From Lantana camara (lineage: Eukaryota > Streptophyta > Magnoliopsida > Lamiales > Verbenaceae): 64,000 nucleotides of DNA. Of the stretch, positions 34,061 to 46,570 are shown piece after piece; within the stretch, counting starts at the first letter, position 1; each line of letters begins with the position of its first letter. Made by a program: the position numbers and the translations under genes. The stretch spans positions 57,877,501 to 57,941,500 of the forward strand of contig CM074862.1 in the NCBI GenBank assembly GCA_037501455.1, in the 5' to 3' direction. The notes below the pieces were generated by a model. It was not told the origin of the DNA and ran no database searches. It saw only the letters and a list, made by a program, of their open reading frames with translations.

Positions 34061-35486
34061 ACCGAAAATAAAGCAAGGAAGTCTCCAATACTCCCAAGCA
34101 ACTCACGCAAAACCAAATTTAAAATCACGTAAGGCATCCAAAGCAAGTAATAAATGTCACCCATATTGGTTACCAATTAATCCAAGTAAATTTTAACACC
34201 GTGCAGATCAAAACACTTAACATAAGAAAAATATATAAGTTAAATTTGCATGGATGCATGTATGATGAATGCTATAAGTACCGTTCACCGTAGTAGTAAA
34301 ATTCAGATTGGTGAGTTGTCATGGTCCACGGTATGATCTGTCCCAAATGTAACTCGGTGCCCCACTTGTCTTGAACCTCGTCTTTGTACCCTATGGGATT
34401 ACTCGTGATCGCCATCATTCCATCATATGCCAACTTGATTCGACACTCTCTCTTGTCAATTCTGACTTAGGAGTTTCCAGACGCTCCTTTATAATTCTAT
34501 TATCCCTAGATCCATGTTCCATACATAGGAATATTCTCCAAGACATTTCCCTTATACCTAATGAGGGACTCTAACCCGAATTGAGTAACTTAACTCTCCT
34601 CTTCACGGTTTAACCATTCACGTCGTCTTATTTATTTCTGATCATCACTAATAGGACTTCCAGGTCTTCCTAAATTTGTAATTTCGTCATTCCCACTAAA
34701 GCATTTCTTCGAGCACCTTTTCAATCGTCCAATTTGTTCTTCGGTTGTGCTCTCCCCCTTAAATTTCTGTTGTCCCGGGTTGAACTCCATTGATTCTTCT
34801 TTTATCGAACTCTTGATGGGTAAATCCCATGAGGTGGAATTTAACTGATGTAGAAATCAAAAATGTGGCCCTTCAACTCCTTCCCTAGTTCTCTTGATGT
34901 CCGAACTCCTTTCTTAATCTTGTCCAGAACTCTAGTCTCACTTCTCCTCCTCATAACTCAGATGCGGCTCGGTTGAACTGATACTTGATAGTTGAGGCAA
35001 AAGGCTTCCTATCAAGTAAACACTAAAATGCATGGTGGGTTAAATTGACAATGCATGGGTCACGTTTACATCAAGCAATTATACCATACATTAGCGCAAC
35101 GAAACTAATTAGAAATGCACGGATAAACATAAGGTCAAAAGAATAAGTAATTAATGCAAAATATGATGCAAGTGCTATGAATGTTTTGGAACCTGTCACC
35201 AAGGTGGTAAGCTATTAGCTCGGTAGCTTTTCCTCGTTCCTCCAATCCCAAGGTTACTTTGACTTGGTGATGATCCCTTGCCTTTCCCACGGTCTTCGAG
35301 ATTCCCATGCATCTTTGTAAATCAACGTGTATCCTCCACTGTCCGAGATTGCAATTTCTTGATCCCTAATTCTTTCACGTCCACTGAGTTAGCATCCAAC
35401 TTCTCTTTGAAATTCGACCTTTACTTCTAATCGTCACCTTAATCAAAAATCCCGTGCCTATCCTTTGTGAATTCAATTCACCCCCA

Positions 35487-35590
35487 ATTGCTTACATTTG
35501 AGCGCATGATTTCCTTTCTTTACCATTTCCATTTGTTGCTCCATATCTTCCAATTTAACCTCACAACATGACAATTCAGCTTGGATTTGG
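35487..35590 (-). pseudogene. Decayed coiled-coil-like coding block (LARD-A)
   Basis: Read on the minus strand this block is open and gives a charged, Glu/Lys/Gln-rich helix-like stretch containing VKLEDMEQQMEMVKKG. A clearly homologous block lies in LARD-8 at 59458-59580, although the surrounding internal sequences have diverged. It could be a remnant of gag or of a captured host gene; I do not recognise the family. Confidence 0.45.
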
Positions 35591-36322
35591 AAAATTGAAC
35601 TCAAGTCCTGTCCTTAGCATTATCACCCTCCATGAATTGTAGTTATCCTATTACTTATCTTTCTCTAACCCCTTCTGGACTTGTTTCCGATCTTACCTCG
35701 CCTCCTCTTAATTATTAGTACCTCTTCCATGATCCAAATCCGGGACCAAAATGTCTTCAAGGTTTTGTTCCCTTCATTCCTTAGGTTGCACGATCCTGTT
35801 GAATCCAATTGATGCACTTCAAGTAGTGGATTCACATAAGTTGTTCTTCTGAGTCACAACCATCCCTTGATTAACTCCTATTCCATTTCCCCCCAAATGT
35901 TCCTCTGCTATCGCTTCGCCAAGGTCGAACCTCCCATTCTGAATCCCAACCGTTAATTGCAACTCAGTCTACAAAGCCACACAACTAGCATTCTTCACAT
36001 TCCTCCCCAGGCATCCTTCCTATCTTCCGTGCTTCCGAAGGAATTGTAATAGATTGTTGGGATCATAGAACTTGGCCGTGGTTTGATATCATCTTTATAA
36101 CCTGGAAATCATAACTTACTTCAAGAGTAGATGCATGCGATTAGTGCATGCTCATGACACATATTCAATACGAAAGACAAGAATCCATATAAAATGCAAC
36201 AAGTAATTCAACGAAATTCTTAAGGAAACCAAATTCCATATTCAAGATCGATGCAATGCACATAATATCACATAGTCCCTATGCCGTTCGACTTAAACTG
36301 ACTCCGACACGACTCAAGAACA

Positions 36323-36350
36323 CCGGTTTTGCAACCGGGCTCTGATACCA
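36323..36350 (-). other. Primer-binding site (tRNA-iMet) and adjacent hairpin, nested LARD-A
   Basis: The minus-strand TGGTATCAGAGC occupies 36350-36339. Directly next to it, CCGGTT (36323-36328) and AACCGG (36333-36338) form a perfect 6-bp stem with a 4-nt loop. LARD-8 (58387-58400) and LARD-B (18313-18323) have matching hairpins in the same place. Confidence 0.9.
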
Positions 36351-36358
36351 CTTAAGGA

Positions 36359-39300
36359 TGTAGCACCCCGCACGTGAGGCACCACATCCCCCGCACTAAG
36401 GCTCAACACGAGTAACGAAATAGTAAATCCGCACCCGTATCAAACCCTAGCGAACGGGAGACAAACATAAAAACTTTCCTAAGCCAGGCGGAGCTAGACC
36501 CTGTAAGGTTTACCAATCCACAAAATATAATGCATAACGAAGCCAAAATTCAAGTATACAAGCCATAAACGGAATTCGGGCTCCTCAGGCCTCTTTTAAA
36601 ACATAGTAAAATCCAGTAAAGCCAATTTCATCATAAATACATAGGTATCAAATTTCATAACTTGTTCGAGTTCAAGGTATAGTAGAACGAATCATACATA
36701 ACTCCAAAACCAATATGAGTGCAGAGACTCCCTAACCTAACTCGACCCACTTAGAACTCCAAACCTCCGCCTAGCCCGAAATTCCAAAGCCAAACCTGCA
36801 CACTAAAGTGTTGGGGAGGGAGAGGGTCAGTCTCTAGAAGACTGAGTGAGCAGGAGCGATACATATATATATAAAACATGCACATGCAAGTCATAAATTC
36901 CGAACAAGGTTTTGTTTGCAATTAGTTCCCTAAAAGGGCAAGAGAATGATTAATCAATGCTCGGATTTTATGACTAATTCATATTAAATTTATTCCATTC
37001 ATAAATCATACATAAATATAAGGCTCGGCGAGTGAGCGTGCACAACCTCCATCCAAACTCCGACCGTGTACGACAAATATCAATAATATATTGATTAGGC
37101 GATCATACAATATATTATAATACACACAGACCATAAATCATATCATAAAACATATTCGTTTGGGCGATCCGGATCCCGGCATTCCCGCACGGTGCATAAT
37201 CATATCATAACATATACATAAGAAAAGCCTAATTCTTAACCAACCTTCTTCCTCCGGGTGGTGGACAAGTTAGCTAGACCTGCCCACCGATAAATACATA
37301 GGCCAATGGGGGTACATGAATCCCCCAAGGGCACGCAGCTCCCATTCCCCGCTAAATCTCCTAGCGAGGGCCGGTATCACCGTAGTTTGGTTGGGACTAG
37401 TATATGGGATCCCCGTCAGCCCTTGCTTCCTCGGTTAGCCACATATACTAAGTCCCGGGGCCCGTGAACATAACAGCTTAGCATAATCTCGCCAAAACAT
37501 ATCAATACATACATATGATACATACTATAAGAAATCATACCTTACCGTGTAACTCGGCATATGCTATATACGTACCTCTCCGTGTCATCCTAATCCATAG
37601 CTAGCATGAAGACACACGGTTTGGAGCATAGCCTCATTACAAAACCATTTTTAAGCTTATATATGCTCATACGTATAATTCAAAAGAATTTACTCGATAG
37701 CTCATTTGAAAACCATATATAAATAATCATAAGGTTTTGGCCAAAGCTTTTCATATAAGGGTTGTAGGGTTTAATACGTAGCTAAAACGAAAACCACCCT
37801 CACCTTAACCGTGAAGTTACAAGGATCGAGCACCAAGTGCCTGAACGATCAAAAGCTCTCCACCCTGGAGACAAACTGTACAAAAGACCAAAAGACGTGT
37901 TCGTGAGACTCAAGACCCTAAATGAACCATATATGACGCACGGCAATGCTCAAGCATGATATGAAGACATTTAACTCATATGTTCAAGTCATTCATTATC
38001 ATTCAATTCATATTCCCAATCAATTTATTTCAAGAATTCAAATAGGAGCATAAAACATGTTCAAGCTCTTCCATAATGCTACCACATACTTCGTATTACA
38101 TAACATAGCATATATCCAAGGTTTGACAACAAGAAGAAGTCATATGATATAGAAAATAAGTGATGCGATTCATAAACGACATATAAGCATACATAAACGG
38201 CAATAAGCAAAAGCATACCTATAACTCAATCAAATGCCACGAAATTAAACCAAAATACTCCTAACACATAGTACAACAAGTTCATAGTTCAACATAAAGG
38301 GATATAAAGTCATTAAGGAGGGGAAACAAATCAAAAACCGAAGAGGAAGTAACGAAGACTGCGCATGGGAAGTGACACGGGGGTGTCACCAACCCTTGCC
38401 CAACTGAGCCACGGGCGTGGCTCAGTACAGAGCTGCCCAGAGAGTGTGACACGCCCGTGTCTCCCTCTTATGAGTAAATGAGACACGGGGGTGTCACGGT
38501 ACAGAACTTAATCCCCTTTGAAATTTTTCCGACAAAACTGAACTCAAACAAACTCAATCCAAAGGCATACCAAATGAACTCCAAATGCTCTGAAACTTCA
38601 TATACAACATATTTGGCATGTTATGAACATTTTTCATTTAGAGTGCAAAAGCTAAATCACACGTTAAGATCATCGAAACCGTGAAACAAAACTGGGTCGC
38701 TACAATCGGACATATGAGCCCTAATGATTCTATTATGCCTTGATCGAGTACTTAGGGCTTGAATTTGGATCTGAAACTTTGGGGAATGCATGCTAACATA
38801 CCAAACAACTAATATACATCATATATATGCAAAATGGTACAATTTAAAGCACATTAGGATGACCAACAACTTACCAAACACAACCGCAACAAATCTGTCA
38901 TGGTGCATGCATAGAAACAGGCCATGTATTTCGGTTTTGAGGCTTCAAATGGATCCAAATACTTGAAACATGAATGCTAACATATATAACAATAAGTGTA
39001 CATCAACTCCATGCATTTACACACGAAATGGAGGCCATATGATCATGCAACAACACCAAGTTTCACACAGCAGTTCGAAAACAGGGGAAAATAGTTTGAT
39101 CACCAAGTTTGGAGCTCCATAACTCAAAATTTTATAAAAGGAGCAAGAGAAGAAATCCTCCTAACATCATATACTATCAGTTAGGAAAGAAATAAGCCAA
39201 GAACCAAGTTCATATGATCATGTTTAAGCAAGGAATTCAGCCACACAAGTAAATAGGTCACTAGGACAAAAATCCCTAAAAGTTCATACTAATCTCATAA

Positions 39301-40316
39301 TTCAAACCCTAATCAAATCTGATCCAAATCATGTTTTAAATAGATGAAATCAAGCATAATTGAGTAGAGAAGACATAAATATTCATACCTTGAAGTTTTG
39401 GTGAAGAAAAATGGTGATTTGAGCTCAAAATCACAAAGAATGGCCTAGGGTTTCTTCCTTTCTCATCTTCTCCCTTCTCTCGATCAGTTCCAGCTGGAAA
39501 TGGAGGTATATGGTTCGGTTTTTGCAGCTTAAGGGGAAGAGAAAGGGTTAACTCAAGGTACAAGAGTCAAGGTTAAGGTTTGGTTAGGTTAAGGAGTGTT
39601 ATGGGGTCCCACCATGAAGACTAGTCAACCAAAGGAGCTCTTCTTGCACGAGTTGTCCGTTACGGTTGGATTTCGGAGGTCTTAATGATTTCAAAAAGGT
39701 ATGAGGCTTGTTCCATTGTCTCCGAATCGTCGATACGAAGGCAACGGAGTTGACGGAATTCGAATCCGAATTCCCGAGCTCAAGATATCACGCACGGAAC
39801 CAAGGGTGGGCTAATTGCTCGTTAGCCCCCGACTTGGTTCCAAAAATCAAAATAAATTCATAAACACGCCAAATGAATCCGAAAACATAAACCGAGCATA
39901 TAGGCATGTTCATAACTCACATATATACGACATACTAAATTTTCACGCCAATCTGATATCATTACATATAAGAATGGAGCACAAGTAAAACACTCACGCG
40001 CAAGAACGAATTCATATTGTTATAAATGAATTACTAAAACTTAAATTCCATTTTAAATAAATTAAACAAACTAATAACATGTTGTAATTAATTAAAGAAA
40101 TTACTGAAATAGTTAAGGTAACATGAAACCCTAATTGAGAAATTAACACTAGATATCAAAGTAGAATAGAATGAATTAAATTAGAATAGAAATAGTTTAT
40201 AGTTTGAATCAAATATAAACGTTTATGAACAAGTAATCATATAATTAAATAATTGAATCGCGCAACTTATAAACAAATACGTCACATTATTTAAACTGAA
40301 AAACGGGGGCGTTACA
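36359..40316 (-). repeat. Nested LARD-A, 5' LTR
   Basis: It is 3958 bp, the same length as its partner at 29881-33838 and almost identical. The palindrome cluster is at 38372-38498 and the 3' hairpin at 36396-36450. Confidence 0.95.
38372..38498 (-). repeat. LTR palindrome cluster, nested LARD-A 5' LTR
   Basis: Same four units as at 31894-32020. The frame at 38478-38684 starts inside the last unit and is not a gene. Confidence 0.88.
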
Positions 40317-40321
40317 TTACG
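40317..40321. repeat. Target-site duplication TTACG (right)
   Basis: Partner of 29876-29880. Confidence 0.95.
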
Positions 40322-41102
40322 AGTTTGTTCAGTCTGATATGATTTGATTAAGTATAAAATTTGGTATGAGTATGCTCAGTTGGTTAAGTTTTGAATAAGA
40401 GGAGATAAGTTAAGATATGTATAAGTTTGGTTTGAAAATTGTGTAAGTTTGATTTGAAAATGGTTTTGGTATGTAAAACCCTATTCCCGGTTCATAATCT
40501 TTCTTTTGATACGTGCTCTGCTCCTTATTATGTATAGTGTGTGTGAGTTCAGCCCCCTCGCTCAGTCAGTGGACTGACCCTCGCCCCACCTATGTTTTTA
40601 GTTGCAGGTACCAGTTGTTGGAGTTGGAGCTAGGCGGCTTTGAGTCTGGTCTGTCGAGTCTGTGTCGGTCCGTTTGACTTTGCTAAGTATTTTGTTCTGA
40701 TTTATTTATAAAAATTATGTATATAGTATGTTCTGTACAAGATGATACTTATGCTTTGATTACATGAATTTTCGGGACAGGTTAGGACAGGGCCGAGATT
40801 AGTTGAACCCGTCTTTGTTGTATGTTTGAATTCGGGATAGGTTAGGACAGGTTCGTGGAATTAGTTGAACCCGTTTACTTATGTTTGTTGATTAAAGTTT
40901 TTGTTAGTTCATATTTTGCATCGCTTCCGCATTCTGGTTTTGCACGTTTTACTTGTACAGGTTTAGGTACCGCCTAGCGTAGGTTGGATTTTTCATTTGT
41001 CACCCGTTCGCTGTGACTTGATGCGTGTGCGGGCTTTCCATTTCGTACCACGTGTCGAGTCATAGTGCGGGGGTGTGGTGCCCCACCGTTTGGGGTGCTA
41101 CA
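40322..41102 (+). repeat. LARD-B LTR, copy 3, second part
   Basis: The last 781 bp of the third LTR, with the acceptor-like TTGCAGG, GAGCTAGGCGG, the 3' hairpin (41011-41065) and the end GGGGTGCTACA. Together with 27020-29880 it gives 3642 bp, the same as copy 2. Confidence 0.92.
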
Positions 41103-43453
41103 TTAGTAGCCCGGCGAGAGGGCGTGCATTATCTCCAACCACCACCACGTGTAATCCATTAATCATTCATTCATTCGTTCATTCATTCATACATTACATT
41201 CTTTCGTGCACATACATTCGATCGTTCATTCAATCGTTCATATACTCCTTTTTCCTCCGGGTAGGGAACGGGTTTGCAAGGCCCGAGCCCTCATTCATTA
41301 ATGCTAGAGGGGTACATGAATCCCCAAAAGCGCGGGACCCCTTTCATTCACTAATCTCCTAGTGAAATCCAGGTTGCCGAAATTGTTGGACCTAGTATAG
41401 ATGGATTCCCGTCAGCCCATGCTTCCCCGGTTCACCATTACACTAAGTTCCGGGCCCTCATTCATTGTGATCATTCATACATTTCTCGCCAAAACATTTT
41501 GGTAGGACATTCATAATAAAGGCTTTCGTTCAAAAACATTTGCTCGTTAAAAACTTGGCATAAATACCTATATAGGGTTTTGGCCAAAATCTTGCACATT
41601 AGGTGTTCGGGTCATATTTTTATCTAATAGAAGAAAAACCCACCTGGTAGACAAAAAGAACCCGACAAGCTCTCACTGCCCGACCTCGTCACCCACCGGG
41701 TCAAGATCTGTGTGACAAAGGTAGTGTGAGACTCAATCATGACCACATTAGACGCTCGGCTATGCAATATCATGCTATGGAATGCTTAAAATGCAATAAT
41801 ATGTTCAATTATGGTCATGAATATCATAGAATTCATTGAAACACATACTGCACCAAGTTTCGTTCATTATATGGTAAAACCGTATTCATTCCCGTTCATA
41901 TCGTTCATACTTTCATACTTTGCATTCATAAGTTATCCATATCATATACCTATCATAAACCAAAGCTTTAATACAATCACGTTACATATAATTCATAACT
42001 ACGAATAATAAACGCAAAACAAGCAATAAAAGAGTTCCCTCAAAGTTGCCATTTAAAATGACACGGCCGTGTTAAGTTTTCAAAGGAAACAGACACGACC
42101 GTGTCCGAGGTTTAAAATCAGAAAAATTCAAAGTCGAGGGCTTGACACGGCCGTGTTGTGTTTTCAAAGCATTTGGACACGGCCGTGTCCGAGATTTAAA
42201 TTCAGAAAAATCAAAGTCGAGAGCCCAACACGGCCGTGTCCATTTTCAGTTCAAAGCTGACACGGCCTTGTCAGCTCATCGTTTTCAAAGAGAAAACAGA
42301 GCAATGCTCTGTTTCTCGAGGGAAAAGCTTTGCAAAACAGGGGCAGCTCTAAGGAAGCTCTTATACACACTTAGACATGCTTATAATTCATAAAACTCAT
42401 ATATATCATGCAATCCATTCATATATGCAAGAATTCATACATAAAATTGGTAAAAGATCACCCAAACACAAGCTTTCATTCATGGAAGCTTCAAGCTTCA
42501 TTAATGGCACATCATGCTATACACAACCAACATAAGATTCAATGATATAGATATGATGAGGAAGTTATAAGGTTCATATTTCATGCATCAATACCCAATT
42601 AAACCATGAGACACCAAGGTTCAAGATCAAACCCTCTATTTATGCTCATACTCAAAACACAAGAATCCTTCACTCATGCCAAGCTATTCATAGATGAAAA
42701 GATAGAGGAGAAAAAGGGAAAAACAATCCATATCATACCTTGGAAGAAGATGGAAGATTGGTTGATCTTGAGCTCAAAGTTAATTTGATCAAACAAGGGT
42801 TTTCTTGGAGCTTCTCTTGCTTCTCTCTTGGGATGAATTGATCGATGAATGTGATGGAGCAAGGACAAAGGGAATGCTGATATTTAGTGCTAAATGGGTA
42901 GAATACGGGTCGGTTCTAGTCCGGTTCGATTAGGAAACGGTTAAAACAAGTTATAAAGTCGAGGCTGTGAAAAGATTCGTTGTCGAGGGTTCAAACGGTA
43001 TCAAAACAATACAAGGTCAAGTTTAATGAATAGGTATCGTCGAAACAAGTTCAACGCCGGTTACGGATCTCGATTTCGAGGTCCGGAGCTCAAGATATCG
43101 CGAAAACCGTTCAGGGTTGCCTATATACAAATAGGTCGCTAAACTTTCAAAAAGTGGCAATTAAGCCCAAACCCAATTTCCAATTGAGTCCAAAACATTC
43201 AAATAAGTTACAATCAAGCCCACGTATTACACGAAACACGTAATTTCATTCAATTAACACCGAATTCACGAAATTCACATTCTCACAAATTCATTCATAT
43301 ATTCGAATCTCACAATAGAATTCATATAAGATTTAAACAAATAAATCGAATTAGAAACAAATTCAATTAGTAAAACAAGATATGAAATCATATAATTAAA
43401 TGTAATTGCGCACGTAACACTTAACGGCACGTGTGAAAACACGGGGCGTTACA
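41103..43453 (-). repeat. Solo LTR-3, second part (its 5' portion)
   Basis: Continues the minus-strand LTR begun at 13956. CCCGGCGAGAGGGCGTGCA matches the region that follows in sequence in other LTRs. It ends CACGGGGCGTTACA and is followed by the duplication ACAAA (43454-43458). It carries CATT-rich simple repeats (41160-41250), a palindrome cluster (42059-42275) and a donor-like AAGGTATGA near 42736 on the sense strand. Total LTR length is about 2.99 kb. No gene. Confidence 0.85.
42059..42275 (-). repeat. LTR palindrome cluster of six units, LTR-3
   Basis: Units centred on CACGGCCGTG lie near 42060, 42092 (CACGACCGTG), 42145, 42175-42190 (GGACACGGCCGTGTCC, perfect), 42228, and 42256-42275 (GCTGACA with TGTCAGC). 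The middle ones sit in an 85-bp tandem duplication. Here the centre is GGCC rather than GGGG. Confidence 0.85.
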
Positions 43454-43458
43454 ACAAA

Positions 43459-43557
43459 AGTATAATTCAATTAAATATGAAATTAAAATAATTTAATTTG
43501 CCCACTTAGCTCTCTCGTAAGTGCGTACCTGGACGGCCGAAAAACCGGGGTGTCACA
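43459..43557 (-). repeat. Old minus-strand LTR (L0), 5' end
   Basis: Ends in AACCGGGGTGTCACA, the reverse complement of an LTR start. Read on the minus strand, the start TGTGACACCCCGG and the following CGGCCGTCCAGG resemble LTR-5 (48427) and LTR-7 (48990). It is the outermost element of the left-hand nest. AGAAT (43558-43562) should be its target duplication. Confidence 0.7.
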
Positions 43558-43865
43558 AGAATAATGGAGATTTGTTCAATAGATTAATTAGTCATTATCT
43601 ATTATTTACTTTTAAAGATAAATATCATATTTTCTTGAATTAGTTATTTACTTTAAATGTGAAGATAATTAATTTAAATAGTAATTTTACCAAAATAGCC
43701 ATATACTAATCTCATTTAATATATAATTTCTTTTATTTTTCTTTCTTTTAAAGACCACTTGTATACATATTATACATTTTTCCTTCTTCTAAATACGAGG
43801 GGAGGTAGTTTAAATTTTTAAATATTCCTTTTCAAATAATAGTAATAAATGATGACTAATTATTA
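43558..43865. other. AT-rich low-copy spacer
   Basis: Highly AT-rich sequence outside the LTR elements. I see no reading frame, RNA gene or recognisable repeat in it. Confidence 0.5.
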
Positions 43866-44741
43866 TTTTTTGTAACGCCCCGTTTTTCACTCATGCATTA
43901 TGTTACTTTACATTAAATTTCACAACATTATATGTAATATATTTTCATGAAATTTACATGAATTAGCGTTAACGTGAAATTTACGTGAATTATTTATTAA
44001 TGTGATTAAATGTTCTTACTTGATCATTTCATAAATTTGTGAACTTAATTGCATTAACATAAATGGATTTAAGTGATCTTTTGACATGGAATGGAACTTG
44101 ATTGTATGCATTCATATCTCCTAAGGACTTAAGTGCAAATTAATGGTGATTTATGAGAGTTAGTGGAGGACTTTATATTATATCATATACATCTATCTCT
44201 CAAAATATCATTCATCAATTTCATCCAAAAATCACACACACCTACACACACATATCTCGTTCCAAGGCACCAAGAGAAGAAAGAGGATTTCATCTCATAT
44301 TTCAAGCTTGAGTTCAAGAGGAATATTGCATAACTTTGGAACATCAACATCATCTCATCCTTTCATTCTTTCTTTCTTGTTTTCAAGGTATATTATGAAG
44401 TGTATGGATTCCTTGAATTATATTTGTTTAGGGTTTGATGTGGAGGTGATGAATTCTTGAGTGTTTATAGTTGGAAGCATGTTTAGGACCTTTATACTTC
44501 AAAGCTTGCTTGAATTCTTGCATTAATTGAGAGTTGGATAACATGATATTATTTGGGGTTTTGAATGATGAATTCTTGATGATTGATGCATCTTTTATGG
44601 TTTATATCATGCCTAATTGATATATATAAGTTATATGCATGTTATATGATGGTTTTGAGTTGAATTCTTGCATTGATTTGGTGTTGGAAGGGTTTGGGAG
44701 CCATTTCCGAGCCTATCCCCTGTTTTCCACCTAGATTGTTC

Positions 44742-44862
44742 CCAAACGGGCGTTTGGTCCCTTAGTTATTTTACCAAACGCCCGTGTGAGATGTGTCTGC
44801 CTTACCCCGAGAGCTTCCAAATGCCCGTTTCTGCTTTCAATTCATTTTTCAAACGGGCGTTT
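44742..44862 (+). repeat. LTR palindrome cluster, LTR-4
   Basis: CCAAACG (44742-44748) pairs with CGTTTGG (44751-44757), and AAACG (44851-44855) with CGTTT (44858-44862), both with a GG centre. Half-kept units ACGCCCGT near 44778 and ATGCCCGTTT near 44821 lie between them. Confidence 0.8.
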
Positions 44863-46489
44863 CTCCCTCATCCGAACTCCAAATGACCTGATTTTGGAAC
44901 CGTTAGAAACCTCTTGAAGTCTAGAACAACCTCCAATTGGAATAATCTCAATATATTTTGTGAATTGTGAGATATAATCAATTCTTTTAGGTTTCGCCAC
45001 TTTTCCGGAAAACTACACTGGCCTAACTTCAAGCTTACGCCAGTTTCTCTTCGTTTTGAACTAGAAAACGTTCTATATATAATTGGAAAGGTCTTTGAGT
45101 CTAGTTTCATTCCCAACAAACAAAACTCAATTCCCACTTCTATAATTAAAGATATTCCAGTTTTCCCTCAGCATGTACGTTTCCTAAAATTGGCCGTTTT
45201 TGCCAAACTTCCCCAAAACCTCTCTTATTGCATTCCTTTCACTTCCTTGGCTCCCGTATGTGATTATATGAGTTATATACTTGTTTTATTGATAATTATG
45301 CTCTTAATTGACATCCCTTGATTGTTATTGCATGATATATTGATCAATGACTTTACCGTGCGCCGTAATTGGTTCATTAGAGTCGTGTCTCACAAACACT
45401 TGTCCCTTTTTACACAGATTATCTTCCCGTTGACAAGGAGCAAGATTCATAACTTGTTGTATTATCGGCACAGGTGAGGTTTAATTACTAGATATATAGA
45501 ACCCGTACAACTCCGACGAGATGCTTTCGGCCAAACTATAAACATAGATCTACATATATCTTTCTCAAAACCTTATGGATTGTAAATGGTTTTCGTGATA
45601 TTGAACTTATCGTGATTGATCGTGTTTTGCCGATAAGCATGTCGTGTTCACTTGGGCCCGAGGGTAGTGTATTGAGCCAACCGAGGAGGCAAGGGCTGAT
45701 GGGTAACTCTTGCACTACCCTCACTCTTTTGGGATCAACTCTGAATCCAACGGGAGGTTTGGTGGAGGAAGAAATCCCGTACGTAGGAGTCATGCTCCTA
45801 ACGTACATAGTGATTGGGTGGTGGGGCCTTGCAATCCCACCATCACCGGAGGAAAAAGGGATTGAAATTGCTACTTGTGCACTGTAATTGATTGCATGAT
45901 CACTTAACCGTTTATAACTTAATCATGGTAATGTTCACTATTGGTGTAAGGTTGGAGAATTGCCCTAACTCGTCGGGCCACTGATTGAATTAAAGTGAAT
46001 TGATTGATTGATATTGTTAAATTGGATAGTTGTAGTCTTGGGCGAGATCTATCTTATTATTAAACGTATTTTGCTTTATTTTTTTAAAACCTTACCCGAG
46101 ACTATAACTTGCATGATATGTGCGCTAATATTTATTTAAACCCCTCACTCAGTCTTTCATAGACTGACACCTCACATTTTCAGGTTCTGCGGGTTGCATG
46201 CTAGGCGGGATCGAGTCAGGTCTTTTGTTCTTTGGGTCTAGCACTTGTCTTTCTCATTTTCTTGTACATTAATGATGCATATATAAATTGTTACTACTCT
46301 TGGTATCTATGTATTAAGTTTGACTTATTTTGATATCTTTGGGGAATTGGATTTATGTAAATGTTGGGAAAGATTTTGTTAATGAAGTGAATGTAACTTA
46401 TGCTTCCGTTTTATTATTTATGCATGTTGGTATTAAATGAGGGTTAGTCCCGCCTAGCTAGAGATTTATTTTCTTTTGTCACCCGTTCG

Positions 46490-46544
46490 CTATAGTTTTG
46501 GTTCATGTACGGATTATCCATTTCGTATGTGGACTGAGCTATAG
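46490..46544 (+). promoter_or_regulatory. Conserved LTR 3' (U5) stem-loop, LTR-4
   Basis: The 5' arm 46490-46513 pairs with 46522-46544 over 23 positions with one bulged T. Seven pairs are G.U and none is A.C. CTATAG/CTATAG closes the base. Confidence 0.85.
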
Positions 46545-46570
46545 TGCGGGGGTGTGGCATCTCGGCGCTA

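Larger units (their letters stand above)
33839..36358 (-). other. Nested LARD-A internal region (2520 bp, non-coding)
   Basis: No retroviral-type domains are recognisable. In sense order it holds the primer site and leader hairpin, a short decayed coding-like block (35487-35590), two donor-like motifs (GGTGACAGGTTCC near 35195; CTACGGTGAACGGTAC near 34290), the hairpin array (33898-34060), the GAGGAC-loop hairpin and the polypurine tract. The frame 33916-34176 is the hairpin array read as protein. Confidence 0.85.
29881..40316 (-). mobile_element. Complete nested LARD-A element (10,436 bp)
   Basis: A full non-autonomous LTR element on the minus strand. It has two 3958-bp LTRs, a 2520-bp internal region, a tRNA-iMet primer site, a polypurine tract and the 5-bp duplication TTACG. 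The LTRs are equal in length and differ at about eight positions by eye (for example near 30230, 31124, 32156 and 32942), implying recent insertion. No gag-pol is present, so it must have been moved by proteins supplied in trans. Confidence 0.95.
14591..41102 (+). mobile_element. LARD-B tandem array: LTR-internal-LTR-internal-LTR
   Basis: Three copies of one LTR (14633, 20850, 27020) alternate with two copies of one internal region. A 42-bp remnant of a further internal end lies at 14591-14632, so at least three units existed. LTR lengths are 3656, 3642 and 3642 bp; the last is the sum of two pieces split by the nested LARD-A copy. Internals are 2561 and 2528 bp and contain no gag or pol. Such arrays usually arise by unequal recombination between LTRs. 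The left edge is truncated, so the target duplication cannot be confirmed. Confidence 0.88.
43871..46565 (+). mobile_element. Solo LTR-4 (2695 bp)
   Basis: From TGTAACGCCCCG to TCTCGGCGCTACA, flanked by TTTTT on both sides (43866-43870 and 46566-46570; low complexity). Modules are a donor-like AAGGTATATT near 44389, palindromes (44742-44862), CAGGTGAGGTTTAATTAC near 45471, GGGCCCGAGGGTAGTG near 45653, the GTCTTTCATAGACTGAC inverted repeat near 46152, an acceptor-like TTTTCAGG near 46176, and the 3' hairpin (46490-46544). Frames at 45536-45887 on both strands fall in the conserved LTR block and are not genes. Confidence 0.88.

Noticed and set aside
43866..46570. TTTTT flanks of LTR-4 as strong proof of a target duplication
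   Set aside because: The match is real and coincides with the LTR ends, but a poly-T site is low complexity. The solo-LTR call rests mainly on the complete LTR ends.
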